From positions 434,001-498,000 of the forward strand of contig VWND01000016.1 of NCBI GenBank assembly GCA_009599575.1: a DNA stretch of 64,000 bases, written 5' to 3'. Numbering within the stretch: position 1 is the first letter of the stretch; each line of letters opens with the position of its first letter. Shown here in pieces: positions 22,003 through 34,789 of this stretch. Position numbers and translations under genes: made by a program. The notes under the pieces were generated by a model. The model was not told the DNA's origin. It was given only the letters and a program-made list of their open reading frames with translations, and ran no database searches. This DNA is from Blumeriella jaapii. Taxonomy: Eukaryota > Ascomycota > Leotiomycetes > Helotiales > Drepanopezizaceae.

Positions 22003-22078
22003 TTATTAACAACTTTTTTTCTACGCTAGCGACGGCGTAAATTATTTTCTCTTCGAATTTCTTACGGGTTATATTAAA

Positions 22079-23640
22079 ATGATCGACCGGTCGTAAAAAG
22101 GTTTATTTCCGCATTTTGCGAAAAATAGCTTCCGTTTAACGATCCATTTTTTAATAAAGTTTTTCAGCTTTTGCTATTACATTTTAATCTTTTTTTTAAT
22201 CAGCGAAAAAGCAGCTTTTTTCAAAAGCTTTTTTTTTTAAAAAACAGTTTTTTTTCCGAGAAAAAAAAAACAAAAAAAAAGGCAGAGCGCCAATCATTTC
22301 GCTTGCCATTTTTTTCTTACAGCCTAGCGCTAAAAGCGCTTAGTTAAAACTTTTGCAAAATCAATTGAAAAAAACGCAAAAGCGAAAACGATAACTTTTA
22401 AAAATTATACGATTGCGACAGACTTTTTAATTAAAGCGTTTAGTAAAATCTATCGAATATGCTTTTGCTAATCGCGAATCTGCTGCTTTTTTTTTTCGTA
22501 ACGTTTTATTTTAATTAATAAACGTTGCAAATTAATTTTTACGCTTTTCGCGAATTTTTTTTAGATTTTTTTTTAACGGCCAAAATCTTAGCGCGCTTTT
22601 TAAACGTTATAATTCCTATTTATCTGCTGATTTTCGATTAGTTCGTATAAAACGCGTTTCGAATTTTAAATTTAAATTAAATAATAATAAAAATTATAAA
22701 ACACGCTATTAAAAAACTAAAGTTTTCGACAATTTCGAATTTTATTACGATTATTTCGCTAACGATCGATTTCGCAAAAATTATATATTCGATTAGACCG
22801 AAAGCGTAGCAAAAAAGTTTTTTATTTCGCGTATTTTAAACCGTTCCGATTTTATATTTTTCGAAGAATTAATAAAAAAGATCGCCGATTTTCTAGCCGA
22901 TTTTTCCGACGTTTAAAAAGCCGAAAACGAGTTTAAAATACTTGTAATAAATACGCACGACGATTTTTGACGATTTTATTTGCGATTTTTCATTTTCGCA
23001 GCGAACGCTTAAATACGAATTAATAAACAGCTTCGGAACGCTTTTCGCGACAAAATACTAAAGCGTTTACGAAAAAAGTTGCATTTGAAATAAACGCGTA
23101 CAACGATTTTTAAAAATTAATTCACCGCCGTCCGTTAAAAAAAACAAAATCAATTGGCTAAACGAATTTCATACGCGAATCGCTTTTCAATCAAGTTTAT
23201 TATTTATTAAAATAATAAATTTTTAACTAAAGCGTATTACGAGTTAAATCGTACGTCCGAAAATCGTTCAAATGCTTTATAGGCTTTTTCAGCCTCCAGC
23301 TGTTTTTTTTTCTTTTCCACGCCAAAACGCTTTTTTTAGCGTTTTTTTTTTTCGATCGGACTAACGATAACGCTCGTTTTTTATTTTATATTAGAAAGTT
23401 TAAAAAAGCCAATTTGCACGACTTTTTACGAGCCGATCTTCGGTTTTATTTAAAAGCTTTTTCAAGCTGATAAATGTAAACGAGGTCGAGCCGGCCGAAA
23501 ATTCGCTTTTTGATAATAATAATAAAAACGAAAACCTTTTTTCAAACGATTTTTAAAACGCATACGAAAAAATTAAAAACTTTCCCGCTAATCGGAAAAA
23601 CGCTTAGGCCTAAGCAAAGCCTTTTTTTTAAACGTATTGC
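22079..23640 (+). pseudogene. Element E gag pseudogene
   Basis: ATG start and stop pattern match element A's gag at 475. The capsid-like block around 22840-23150 (FIFFEELIKKIADFLADFSDV) is recognisable. Many TAA stops. Confidence 0.72.
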
Positions 23641-26140
23641 GCGATATGCGTTATTTTAACGTTCGAAAGCTTTTTAATAGCGATTTATTAACAATTTCCG
23701 TTATATTTATTAAAAATAGCTTTTCGTATAAAATAAAAACGCTCGCCGATTTTAAAGCGAACGGTTATGCGTTAATCGATTCGGCGCTGATTAAATCTTT
23801 TTTTTTTTTTTAAATTTTTGATTTAATTTCTCCCGGCTTTTTTTTTTATAAAAAAGTATAATAAAACTCGTGGCTATTTAATTATATATTTTACGCTTTT
23901 TAATTTTATTATTAATAATCGAATACAATCGTTTATTTTTTTTTTGATTATTAATTTCGGAAATTATAATATAATTTTAAAAAAAGCTTGGTTAGCCGAA
24001 TATCAAGTTTTATTAAATTGTAATAAACGCAAGTTTTATTAGCCGAAGTTTTATTTTTTTACAGCCTTTTACGCTCGTTGTATTAAAATCTTTTATTTGC
24101 ATTTCCGAAAGATTTAATCTTGCTATTAAAACGACGTTGTAAAACGTAACAAAAACCTTAACTAATTATAACAGATTTACGACGCTATGCGAAGCGCGAA
24201 AAAATCGAATTTTATTCGCGATGCTAATTTCGATAGCAACGCTAATAAAATAATATAAAAAATTATATTACTTTTTTTTTAAACTGCCGATTTTTTTTTT
24301 TTTTTTTTTTTTTTTATTTTTTTTTTCTTTTCGTTAAAACAGCTTTTTCGTTTTACGAAAAACAATTATATTAAAAACCGAAAAAAAGCTTTCGCCGCGA
24401 TAGCCTTTTAATTTAATATAATCGATAATTTAGATAAGCTATTTTCTGAATTTTTTAAACGATTAGTTCGAAAACGAATTTTTTAATTTACTATTTATTT
24501 AATTTCCATTTGTTAAATTATTATATATATTTTTAAGCTGATTTTCAGAAAAAAAGCAATTAAAATATTTTCAATTTTTTTATACGAAATCGACAAAATA
24601 CTAAACGATTTTACGTATAACACTTTTTTTAAAACTTAATTTTATAATTTTTTCGAACGTTTTAAAACCAATAAAATATCGATTTCGACCTTTTCAATCA
24701 GCCTAGCAAAGCTAACTTCGAATAAACTTTTTTTCGAATTTTTTTCCTCGGAATACAAAAACCTCGAATACGTGTTTTTTAAGGCCGCTAATAACGAGCT
24801 AGCTTTTTACCGGCCTTACGATTACAAAATCGAGCTTATTATAAATAAGAAAAAGCTGAAATACACTTTTTTGTATAAAATATCGATTCCAAAGCTCGAA
24901 ATTATCAAAATGTATTTGCAAAATAATTTTAATAAAAGCTTTATCGAATCTTTCACCGCTTTTTTCGCCGCTTTAATGCTTTTCGCTAAAAAATCCGACG
25001 ATTTATTACGTTTTTGTATCGATTATCGAGCTTTTAATAACGTTATTCGTAAAAATCGCTATTTTTTTTTTTATCGATAAAACTTTTGCTCGTTTTTCGG
25101 AAATACGAATTTTTACGAAGCTCGATATTCGTTAAGCCTTTTATAAAATTCGAATAAACTTCGCTAATAAAAAACTAACGACGTTTCGTACGCGTTACGG
25201 CGTTTATAAATGCAAAATGCTATTTTTTGGTTTTATTAATAAACCCGCAATTTATCAACGCTATATAAACGACGTTTTTTTCGATTATTTAAACGATTTT
25301 TGTATTATATATTTAAATAACATTTTTATTTATTCGTCCGATTTTTTAAAATACGCTATATACGTTCGCAAAATATTTCAAAAGCTCGCTAACGCTAAAT
25401 TATAAGCCGATATTCGGAAATCTGAATTTAACGTTATTCGAACCTGTTATTTAAGTTTTATTATTTTTATTAAAAACCTAAAAGTAAACCTAAAGAAAAT
25501 CTTCGTAGTCGTTTATTAAAAGTCTTTTACTATTAAAAAAATATATAAAGCTTTTTTGGTTTTTATAACTTTTATCGACGTTTTATTCGGGATTACGATA
25601 TAATTGCAAAACCTTTGGTTTATTTAACCAAAGCTAACGTTTTTTACAATTTCATTTCTAAATATTAAAAAAATTTCGACTTTTTTATATTAGCTTTTAT
25701 TATTGCATTAGTTTTATAATATTACAGGCAAAACCTTTTTTGCATATTAAAAACTGACGTTTTCGACGGCGTAATAGCTTTTATGCTTTCGCAATTTCAT
25801 AGCGACGACTGGCTTCTAATCGTTTATTTTAGCAAAACTATAATTTTCGCAAAGCTAAATTACGTCGTTTACGATAAAAAAATGCTCGCGATTGTAAAAT
25901 TTCTAGGCAATTTTCGTATTAAACTAGCTGATTCAGTTTATTAAATCAAAATTATTATTAATTATAAAGCTTTAAAATATTTTATAATTTTCAAACTTTT
26001 AAACGTTCGATAAGCACGCTAAGCCGAGCTTTTCGTCGATTACAACTTTTTTATTACGTACAAACCAGGTAAATACAATTTTTTGGCTAACGCATTAATA
26101 CGTCGTACGACCGAATTCGACCGCCAAAATTCTTTTAAAC
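23641..26140 (+). pseudogene. Element E protease, RT and RNase H pseudogene
   Basis: Protease remnant near 23700-23790. RT is open at 24772-25080 (ending LLRFCIDYRAFNNVIRKNRY) and 25217-25405 (FGFINKPAIYQRYINDVF ... FCIIYLNNIFIYS). The catalytic YLDD has become YLNN, both Asp codons changed by G-to-A, so it is certainly inactive. RNase H follows (DVFDGVIAFMLS-like near 25760). Confidence 0.87.
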
Positions 26141-26326
26141 GCATCCAGCGCCTGCAAACCTTTTTTCGAGCCGATTAAATCGATAACCGTTTTTTAATTA
26201 AAAAACTTCGATTTTCCACGGCCTTCGAAACAGCTGTTTTTATCGTTAAAATAGCTGATTTTTTTTCCGCATTTCGTATCGTTAACCAGCTTTTTTACGC
26301 TAATCGCACAGCTAGCAGCCTAATAG
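26141..26326 (+). pseudogene. Element E integrase, N-terminal piece
   Basis: Linker and start of integrase, matching element A 4541-4725. Cut by element G; the last five bases AATAG are duplicated at 32743-32747. Confidence 0.75.
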
Positions 26327-26598
26327 TGTTACGATCCTGGCCGGTGGTAGTTGCCAGTGGTATGGTTGCCAGTGGTATGGTTGCCAGTGGTATGATTGCT
26401 GGTGGTGTCGGATTAAGGTTTGGGCACGGACCACCTCGGCCACTAGGCCTCGCGCTAAGTCACGTGACCCATAAGCGCAATCCACTGTATATAAAGTTCG
26501 CGATCCCGAGCATTCTAGCTCGGTGTCTTTTTTTTAATTTATATACGTACCTTTTGGTTTATATTACTTTTCTGATCATTCTCAAGCTAGCTGTAATA
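26327..26598 (+). repeat. 5' LTR of element G
   Basis: 272 bp, TGTTACGATCC to CTGTAATA. It contains three perfect units of gttgccagtggtatg at 26350-26394 and a diverged fourth. A TATATAAAG box lies near 26488. Confidence 0.92.
26350..26409 (+). repeat. 15-bp minisatellite inside the G LTR
   Basis: Unit gttgccagtggtatg, three perfect copies plus one variant. The partner LTR shows the same array in mutated form, and the solo LTR at 50782 carries more units, which accounts for its greater length. Confidence 0.9.
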
Positions 26599-28230
26599 TA
26601 AAAAAAAACCAAATAATCTTCGCTGAAAAGCTTTGTATCCACGGTTAAGAATTCGATCTGCCTCTGCAACTCGAACTTTTTTTAGGCCGCTCGTACCGAC
26701 GTTTATTTATCGGTGTTAATTAAAACCTCCTTTTATTAATTTTGTTTTCAGAAAAAGCTAGAATCTTTCTTCCTTATTAATTCGATTTGTTTCTGTAATT
26801 CGAATCGCCCCTTTTTAATACTACAACACCCCATGCTTTTTTTATAAATCGACGTGGCACCCGAAAACGAACGCAATCCGTACGATTCGGCTTCGAATCA
26901 GTATTTCCATCTTCTGCTTCTGCCTTTGCCGCTTTCGAATTTCCATTCGTTTCAGGCTTTTTCGACGACTCTGGCAGCGAATCTTCGTTCTACGATTTTT
27001 CTACCGAACTATAATTATTTGCTGCTGGATCTTTTCGCTTTATTATCGAATTTAAAATCGAATTGTACGACGCTGACATCCTAGTACTTCCAAACCGACG
27101 AATGCTTTTACGATTGCTCAACATATCTGCCAACGCTGAAAAATTTATTGCGGCCCAGCAGTTTCAAATCGCTTAGATAATCGCTTAAGCTATTGCCGCC
27201 GCTTATTTTCCAGCTTCCGCCAATATCGCCCGCGACGCCTTTTTTTTATTCCGAGCTTCGCGCGTTTTTACGACGGATCTTCAATCAATTCCCGAATATT
27301 ATTTTCCCGTTCTCGACCCAGCCATTTTCCGAATCGAACCATTTAAAATCAAATACTTTCGCTACGCTTTCAGCGACTATTAAAAAAAAGTTAAATATAA
27401 CGCATAAAAAATAAATATAAAACTGTTTATTAAAAAGTATTTAAAAAATTTTATATAAGGCATAAACCAAGCCAAAGCATATTTTAAATATATTATTAGA
27501 AAAGCAAAAACTATTATTTTAAAACATTTAAATCCCGAGTTTTATAATTAAGCCCAGTCGGCCCGAAACGTTTTCGTATTTTTAATCAGCGCTTTTTTAA
27601 TTATAATCGCGTTTAATCTGCCAAATTGTAATATAATAAACTTTATATAAACAACGGTCAAATTTATAATAACTTTCGTTTTTTATTTATTCGCTACGCA
27701 ATTATTAGCAAAGTTGCTAAAAACCGTTGATTCGAAAACATATGCGAAAAAATCACTTTTATTTTTAAATACGATCTTCGAATAAAAAAATACAAAATAA
27801 ATAATAATTATACTGCTTTGAACGAGTTTTTAACCGTTGCGGATAAAAAGTTACGTAATATTCGAATTGAAAAAATGGCTTCTGTTCGTCGCATAAGCCA
27901 TTTTTCCTCTGCTATAGCCTTTGCTAATCAGAATTCTAAGCGTACTTCCGGTATTTTTAAAGCTTTTTGGCGTTTTACCTTTTTAGCCCCTTCTGCTCGC
28001 ATAGCTTTTTTCTTTTTTGGCAAAGATTTTTACAAGCGTATAGCTGTTATTTCTGCCACCCCCGGTTTTCCTCGCTTAGCTGCGCGCTTTCCTGGCGCTT
28101 GTTATAATTGCGGCAAGCCCGGCCATTTCGTAAACGTTTGCTCCGACGCCAAGTTTAATCGCAAAATCGCCGAAATAGCTATCGACGAAAAGCAAAACGA
28201 TTTGTTAAAAAACTTTTAAATCGTGGCAAA
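26599..28230 (+). pseudogene. Element G leader and gag pseudogene
   Basis: The upstream part is Ser/Phe-rich in one frame (near 26900-27000) with several open pieces. The clear gag end is the open frame 27818-28219, whose zinc knuckle CYNCGKPGHFVNVC (about residues 97-110 of that piece) keeps all four ligands. Which of the early frames is the true N-terminus cannot be decided because of frameshifting T-runs. Confidence 0.78.
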
Positions 28231-30660
28231 GATTTTCATTATAGCAAAAGATTCGATTTATAAAAGAATTTAAAGTTTGACCAGCGCTTTTTAATAAAAA
28301 AGCGATAATTTTTAATTTTTATAAAACTAATACGCAATAAATTATATATTAAAACATTTGTATATATCGATAACGAAGCTAATATTTTCGGTGCGATCAA
28401 AACTTTTTTAGCGTATTAATTTTCTTAACGTTTCGAAATAAATTTTATTCGGCTGCATAAGCTTATTATACTTATCGGCTATAATAGCGAGCCGAGAAAG
28501 CTTATTTCTTCTGCTATTTTTTTTTTTTTTACGATTAACCGACGTCGTGTAAATTTTCCTTTTCTAATCATAAACCTGGATTTTACCGACGTTTTTATTA
28601 ATCGCAAATTTTTATAGCACTACGACTTAAAGCAAGCGTATAGCTAAGAAAAAAACAAAATAAAATAGCCATTCGATATATTTATTATTTTTTATTTTAA
28701 TAAGCAGTTGTTCGTCGATTTTAATCAGCGAACAAAATCCAAAATGCTTAATCGCATATATCAAAAGGATGCAAACAAACGAAATAGCGTAATAAAAGTC
28801 TTATATACTTCTGCTAGTATTTCTACAACGATTAAAAAGGCTTATTTAAGCTTTGGAGCTGATAAATCCTCTACGTTTATACGAAATCTTAAAAGCAGTT
28901 TAAACAAAATGGAAAAGTTTTTTATTAGCAGTTTTAAACCGACCAAGCCGGTCTTTCTAACCGGGCCAATTGCTACCTTTTTTATTTCCAATTGCAATAT
29001 TAGTTGTATTTCCGCCTTTGCATTCAGCGCTTTACAAATACGTTACGAAAAGCGAATGCGGGTCGTAAAAAAAAAAAGTTACTATTATCCAACAATTGCA
29101 CGTTTATTGCTTTTATATATAATATAAACAAAAAACGTTTCCGCCGTGCGAAAATCGCCGAATTTAAAAAAGTTATACAGCTCGCGGCAATAAAAAGCAT
29201 TTCCGTCCCCGACGCTTTACAAATCAAATACGACGATAACGTAATTTTTATAAAAAAGCTTTTTTTAATTTAATATTCGGAATTCGAAAAATTGTTTTAC
29301 AAGCAAAAAAGCGACAAGCTCGCTTTTCGCCGTTTCGGTGTAAATTACAAAATATACCTGGCCACGGAAAATACGCTTTTTATAAAACTATTCAAACGTT
29401 TTACGAATAAACAGCTTACAAAAGTCAAAAATTATATTTTCGACAATTTGCACAAAGGTTTTATTAAATTTTTTAATATTTTTTTCGCCGCCCCGATTTT
29501 ATTTATTAAAAAGTCAAACGGCTTTATACGCTTATATATCGATTATCGCAAGCTTAACGATCTTACGAAAAAAAATCCTTACCTTTTGTTTTTAATTAAC
29601 GAAATGCTAGCGCGAATTATTAAAATCAAAATGTTTACGAAAATTAATATTTAATAAGTATTTAATCGAATCCGAATATTCGAAAAGTTTAAAAAACTAA
29701 CCAGTTTTCGCATTCGATACGGTATATATAAATATAAAGTCTTTCCGTTCGGCTTTATTAATAGGCCCGTTATATTTCAACGCTTTATTAATAACATTTT
29801 TATAAAATATTTAAATAATTTTTGCTCGGCGTATTTTAACGATATTTTTATTTATTTCGCGAATAATTTGAAATATAAAATCCACGTTAAAAAGATTTTA
29901 TCGATCCTAAAAAAACACGGTTTAAAAGCTAATATTAAAAAATGCGAATTTAATATTACGAAAATTAAATTTTTAAATTTCGTTATCAGCATCTAAAATA
30001 TTAAAATAAACCCGGAAAAAATCGCTATTATTAAAAATTAATAATATGCAGCGAATATGCGAAGCGTGCAAAACTTTTTAAGCTTTTGTAATTTTTACAA
30101 ACGCTTTATAACCGGCTACAGCCGCATTTGCCGCCTTTTTACTGCTTTCATAAATAAAAACGTTTTTTTCGTATTCGAGAAAAAGCAAAAAAACGCATAA
30201 AAAACATTGCGCAAAACCCTGCTAAACGCTTCCATTTTATGCCATTACGACTTTTATAAGCAAACGCGCTTGGAAACCGACTTTTTTAATAAAATAATAG
30301 CTAGCGTATTATCGCAATTGTAAAAAAATAATTTTTATTATCCGGTCGGTTTTTTTTTTAAAATTATAATCGACGCCGAATTTAACTATTCGATTTACGA
30401 CAAAAAGCTTTTCGCTATTTTTCGCTTTTTTAAAAATTATAAGCCGAAGCTATTAAGCGTTTAAAAAAACGTATATATATATACCGATCACCGCGTTTTA
30501 AAATACTTTATAATAACCAAAAACCTTTCGGCCCGATAAGCCCGATAGGCCGAGTTTTTCGCCGATTTCCATTTTACAATTATATACCGGTCGAGAATTA
30601 TTAATACGCTCGCTGATACCCTTTTTCGCAAAAACCAAAACATTTTCTTATTAAAAACGC
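28231..30660 (+). pseudogene. Element G protease, RT and RNase H pseudogene
   Basis: RT is open at 29292-29654: FAAPILFIKKSNGFIRLYID, YRKLNDLTKKNPY and MFTKINI, in normal Ty3 order. The next block (FGFINRPVIFQRFINNIF-like, near 29750-29850) follows with stops. RNase H occupies roughly 30050-30600. The protease region is too eroded to show its active site. Confidence 0.83.
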
Positions 30661-32120
30661 GACAGCGAGCAGCTCGAAAACAGCAAATGCTTTCAAACGA
30701 TAAATTAAATCTTCAGATTTTAAAAAAAATGGCTACTAAAAGCACAACCACGCTAGCGCTTATAGAAACAGCGTCCGATAAGCGCGATAACGATACTCCT
30801 TCCGAAGAAAACAGCGAAAACGAAAAAAATGAAATGCTTACAAAAAAACCCGCAGACCCAATTTCCGTAATCGCGTATAATATGCATGGCTACACAATTA
30901 TAAACGATTTGCTGCAAGCTAATAAAAATTCTTTTTTTTTCGAAGCGCAACGAGCGCAAGCTCGCAATTATAGCCTTGATTATCAACTGCGATAAAACAA
31001 ATTGTTTTTCCAAAGCAGATTAATAATGCTTTTAAAACCTCCCGAATTGCGAACCTTTTTGATCCGATATATTTACGAATAACTTTGCGTAATACATGCT
31101 AAAATAAAAAAAATAAAGCTTTTGGTCGGTCGCAAATATTATTAAAAAATTATAAAAGCAAATATATAATAATACGTTTCGAATTATCGTTGTATACGAA
31201 TAAAAGCTAAGCGCGACAAAACCCCGAGCTTTTTAAAGCTTTTGTTTATATTCAACAGGTTTTATTAATATTTAACGATAAACTTTACGAAACTTTTATT
31301 AAACGAAAATAATTACGATTTCGCTTTCGTAATAATAAATCGCCTATCCAAAAAGCTTTTGTCAGTTCCTTGCCATAAAATTATTACAGCGAAAAAACTG
31401 GCAATCTTGTTTTTGATCTATTGGATGCGCTATTTCGGCATGTTAGATTTAATTGTTTCGGACCGAAAAGCTTAGTTTGTTTCGGTTTTTTAGCAAAAAC
31501 TCTGCCGTATATTAAAAACCAAAATCAAATTGACTACTGCGTATAATTTTAATATCGATAAGCAGACCGAAGTAATAAACTAATATATTAAGCAACGCTT
31601 CCGCCCTTTTTGCTTTTATTATTAAAACAATTAAAAACGCCTTTTACTTTTAATAAATATTACACAGCTAATTTTACCGCACGAATTTTTCGGCAACGTT
31701 TTTTCTTTCCAAGTTTTAAATAAATACAAAATTCGCATATCCTGGAATATAAATAATCTCCGTTCCTTTCGCTCGGCCATCGAAAAACTTAACCGCGACG
31801 AAGCTTTGCATTTGGCTTTTTAAATTAAAAAAGTTGTAAAATACGCATAATCGTTTATTGCGCAATAATAAGCCAAAATAAAACGCCTCGCTAATTTGCA
31901 CAAACGACCGGTGAATTAAAATATAAACGACGAAGTATTAATAAATATTAAAAATTAAAAGTTCGACCGACTTTTCCGAAAGCTTTCGGACAAATGGTAC
32001 GGCCCAATCAAAATCGTCGACAAAGTAAAAAAAAATTAAAAGCTTGATTTTTCCGCAGATTAATTAATCCATTCAATTTTTTATTTATATTCGCTCCGAA
32101 AGCATATCAGCAACTTTTTA
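30661..32120 (+). pseudogene. Element G integrase pseudogene
   Basis: An open acidic linker (30687-30995, SEENSENEKNEM) joins RNase H to integrase. The zinc finger is legible near 31000-31200 and the core near 31440-31580, with LIVSDR and KTKIKLTTAYN, then DKQTEVIN, which supply the second Asp and the Glu of the DDE triad. Stops interrupt it. Confidence 0.8.
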
Positions 32121-32300
32121 CCTGGCCAACGCCGCCCCGAACCAATCCTTATTTAATTATTTTCCGAACAAACGAAATAAAAGATCGAAGAAATAATAGA
32201 TTCGAAGTTGTACAAAAAAGTATTGCAATATCAAGTTAATTAAAAAAGCGCTAATAAAAATCTCGAATAATACTTTTGTTTTGACGCTATAACGGCCTTC
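32121..32300 (+). pseudogene. Element G chromodomain, pseudogene
   Basis: KQKIEEIIDSKLYKK, LQYQVN, KSANKNLE and FHRSYP follow the integrase. The layout is that of a chromodomain, with the Trp of its core changed to a stop. Confidence 0.75.
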
Positions 32301-32471
32301 CATATTTTTTAAGTATTTCACCGATCATATCCTACCGTTAAAAGCTCTCCACGAGCGCTTTCCGCATAATTGCAAATTTACAACAAAAACAAGAAAAATT
32401 ACACTAAATTAAAAAACGATAGACCCATAATTGCAACTGCGAAAACGCAGTTCTTCGAAAAAAAAAAGTAA

Positions 32472-32742
32472 TATTACGATCCTGGCCGTGGTAATTGCCA
32501 ATAATATAATTGCCAATAGTATAATTGCCAATAGTATAATTGCTAATAGTATCGGATTAAGATTTAGGCACGGACCACCTCGGCCATTAGGCCTCGCGCT
32601 AAATCACGTGATCCACAAGCGCAACCCACTGTACATAAAGTTCGCGACCCCGAGCATTCTAGCTCGGTGTCTTTCTTTTAATTTATATGCGTACCTTTTG
32701 GTCCACATCACCCTTCTGATCACTCTCAAGCTAGCTGTGACA
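32472..32742 (+). repeat. 3' LTR of element G
   Basis: 271 bp, starting TATTACGATCC after an A-rich primer tract ending GTAA (32457-32471). The inner half, including the minisatellite, is strongly mutated; the outer end CTAGCTGTGACA is intact. Confidence 0.92.
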
Positions 32743-32747
32743 AATAG

Positions 32748-32904
32748 CCCTTCGAAAAAAAGCTGTACGAAACGCTACGAAAAAAAACGATAATAACATT
32801 TCGTATATTTTTAAACGCGATTTGCTATTATATTACGATCGTTTAATAATTTCAAACGTCGATTATTTTCGTTTGGCCTTCGTACGAAAAATGTACGACC
32901 AAAT
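32748..32904 (+). pseudogene. Element E integrase, middle piece
   Basis: Matches element A from about 4725 to 4885. Bounded by the G and H insertions; the last five bases CAAAT are H's target duplication. Confidence 0.8.
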
Positions 32905-33206
32905 TGTCATGCATAGCCGAATAGTCGGTAGGAACCCTCACCGGAGGCTGGGACGGATAAATTGTATGTAGTAAAATGTTATTTGTATTATTCTAAGTCT
33001 GATTAGCGAGCTTTTCGCAGAAGACGGAAAATTCGGGCTCGCTTAATTAATCGCTCGGAAAAACTAGTTTCCGAAAAGGTTCGTTATTACGTAACTACAA
33101 GCCTTTCCGAGCTTTAAAAACATTTAATTACTAAAAGCGTACAAAAAAAATAAATTTGAAATAAAAAAAATAAAAGAAAATAAAAAAATATAAATATAAC
33201 GCAATA
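32905..33206 (-). repeat. 3' LTR of element H (left copy)
   Basis: TGTCATGCATAGCC to GCAATA. The outer end is preserved (AACCCTCACCGGAGGCTGGG); the inner end is A-rich. Confidence 0.92.
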
Positions 33207-33397
33207 CACTTTTTAGCTGATTGCTAACTCGATGATTAGCTATTTTTAAAACGCGGGAAAATCTTTTTGTCGTCCGAATGCGGCCGTAACGCGATATTGC
33301 AATATTTATATAATTTGTTTATATTTTTTGTTTTTGCGAAGCGTAAATAAGACTAATTCAGTTTAAATAAGCGTTTCGTCGCTTTTGAAAACTTTAA

Positions 33398-34180
33398 TTT
33401 TTTTATTTTTTTATTAGTTTTTTAATAAATTCAAGCTTTATTATTTTAATCGAAAACATCGATATAGCCTTTTTTATACTTAAAAAAGGTCGTCCGCGTG
33501 GCTTTATACGACCAGTTGGCCTAGCTTTTCGGACTTTTAATCCTCGGCGCTTGCGTAATCGAAGTTTTGCGAAATCCATTTTACGCAATTAATCGGCTTT
33601 TTCGGCCAATTCGTTTTTTTTTAACCTTTTCGAAAAAAGCGATTTTTTCGATATTTCGTTTTTTAAACGGTTTTTTTTTCGAAAATTTATATTTGTTTGG
33701 CCTCGAGAATGCCGATATAACGCTTTAAAAAAAATGGCGAAAACGCTGCTAGCGGTGAAAAAGCTATTAGCGGTAATTTCGGTTCTGATAGCATTCCCGG
33801 AAAAAAAAGGCAGAACTTTGGCGCTTTTGAAAAAAAAACGGCCGGAGATTATTAAAGCAAAAAAAACTGAAAATAAAAATAACGACGATAATCGTTTTTT
33901 TAAACGCGCTCGTATTAAAACCAAGAAGTTTGCTATTTCTAAGCTTTTTAATTTTATTTTTTATATAATTTGTATTGCTCGCGAAACAACTGAAAACCTA
34001 AACTACGAATGCTTATCGAACTTAGCTAAAGCTCGTTGTTATCGGTGTTACGCAATTAACACGTCGTATATTCCAGCCGACGCGAACGTTATAATTGCGT
34101 GGTTTTTAGTTTTTAAAATTCGGATAAATAAAATTATTAACGCGGTTAATTATATCGAAAAACTTTATCGGCTTTGCTAA
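33398..34180 (+). pseudogene. Coding-like accessory segment with AT-hook-like motif, antisense to copia pol
   Basis: Open for 261 codons on the + strand apart from one TAA at 33590; the part from ATG 33734 encodes 148 residues. Visible features: KKGRPRG (33482-33502), an AT-hook-like core; a Phe/Lys/Arg-rich middle that would be Ser-rich before C-to-T change; and a Cys-containing end (YECLSNLAKARCYRC, then PADANVI and INAVNYIEKLYRLC). The - strand is also open over 33403-33924 with one shared stop and reads PRGRPF at the same place, so the coding strand is unsettled. I know no family for it. It lies between RNase H and the 3' LTR. Confidence 0.4.
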
Positions 34181-34789
34181 TCGATTTTTAAAATATAACG
34201 GTTATTTTTTATTTTACGATTAAAGCGGTTTTAAAAATGCAAAAAAATAAGCTTTTAAATCGATTATAATTTAAAAGCAAAATTAATAATCGCAAAGCGT
34301 ATTATTAACGCGAAGCTCGCCGCGGCTCGTAAGGTTTTTTAGTTTTCTGTTTTTCGAATAAAAACTTTTACGCCTGTTTTACGTGCTAGCGGAATAAGGC
34401 TTGGCCACGATTTATTAGCGAATGCTTTCGTTTTTAAAAATTTAAAAAGAAATTTCGCGGCGATTTTTTTTGCCGAACGTTTTTAATTTTTAGTTTAATA
34501 AAGCTTCGCAAAAAAAAGAAAATGTTCCGATTGCATAGCCGGCGGCAATTGTGCTTAAAAAGCTTTTCGCGGAGTTTATTTCAGGCCTGATTGTCGCGAA
34601 GCGTCGGACGCGAATTATTTATTTAGCGGGTTATATTTTTGATTTTTTGCAAAGCTAAGCGGTTTGATTTTAAATTTGCGAAAAGTTCGGATTTCTTTTA
34701 ATTAAAAAATGGTTTTTGCTGTATTTAAGTTTTAATAAAAGTCTGTTTAAATAAATATACGTCTGCAAAATGCAAGCTTTTCAGCTCGA

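Larger units (their letters stand above)
26327..32742 (+). mobile_element. Ty3-type chromodomain retrotransposon G
   Basis: 6416 bp, + strand; LTRs 26327-26598 and 32472-32742; target duplication AATAG. Order is gag with zinc knuckle, RT, RNase H, integrase, chromodomain. Its LTR carries a 15-bp minisatellite. A lone LTR of the family lies at 50782-51069. Its gag zinc knuckle is unusually intact but pol is full of stops. Confidence 0.93.
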
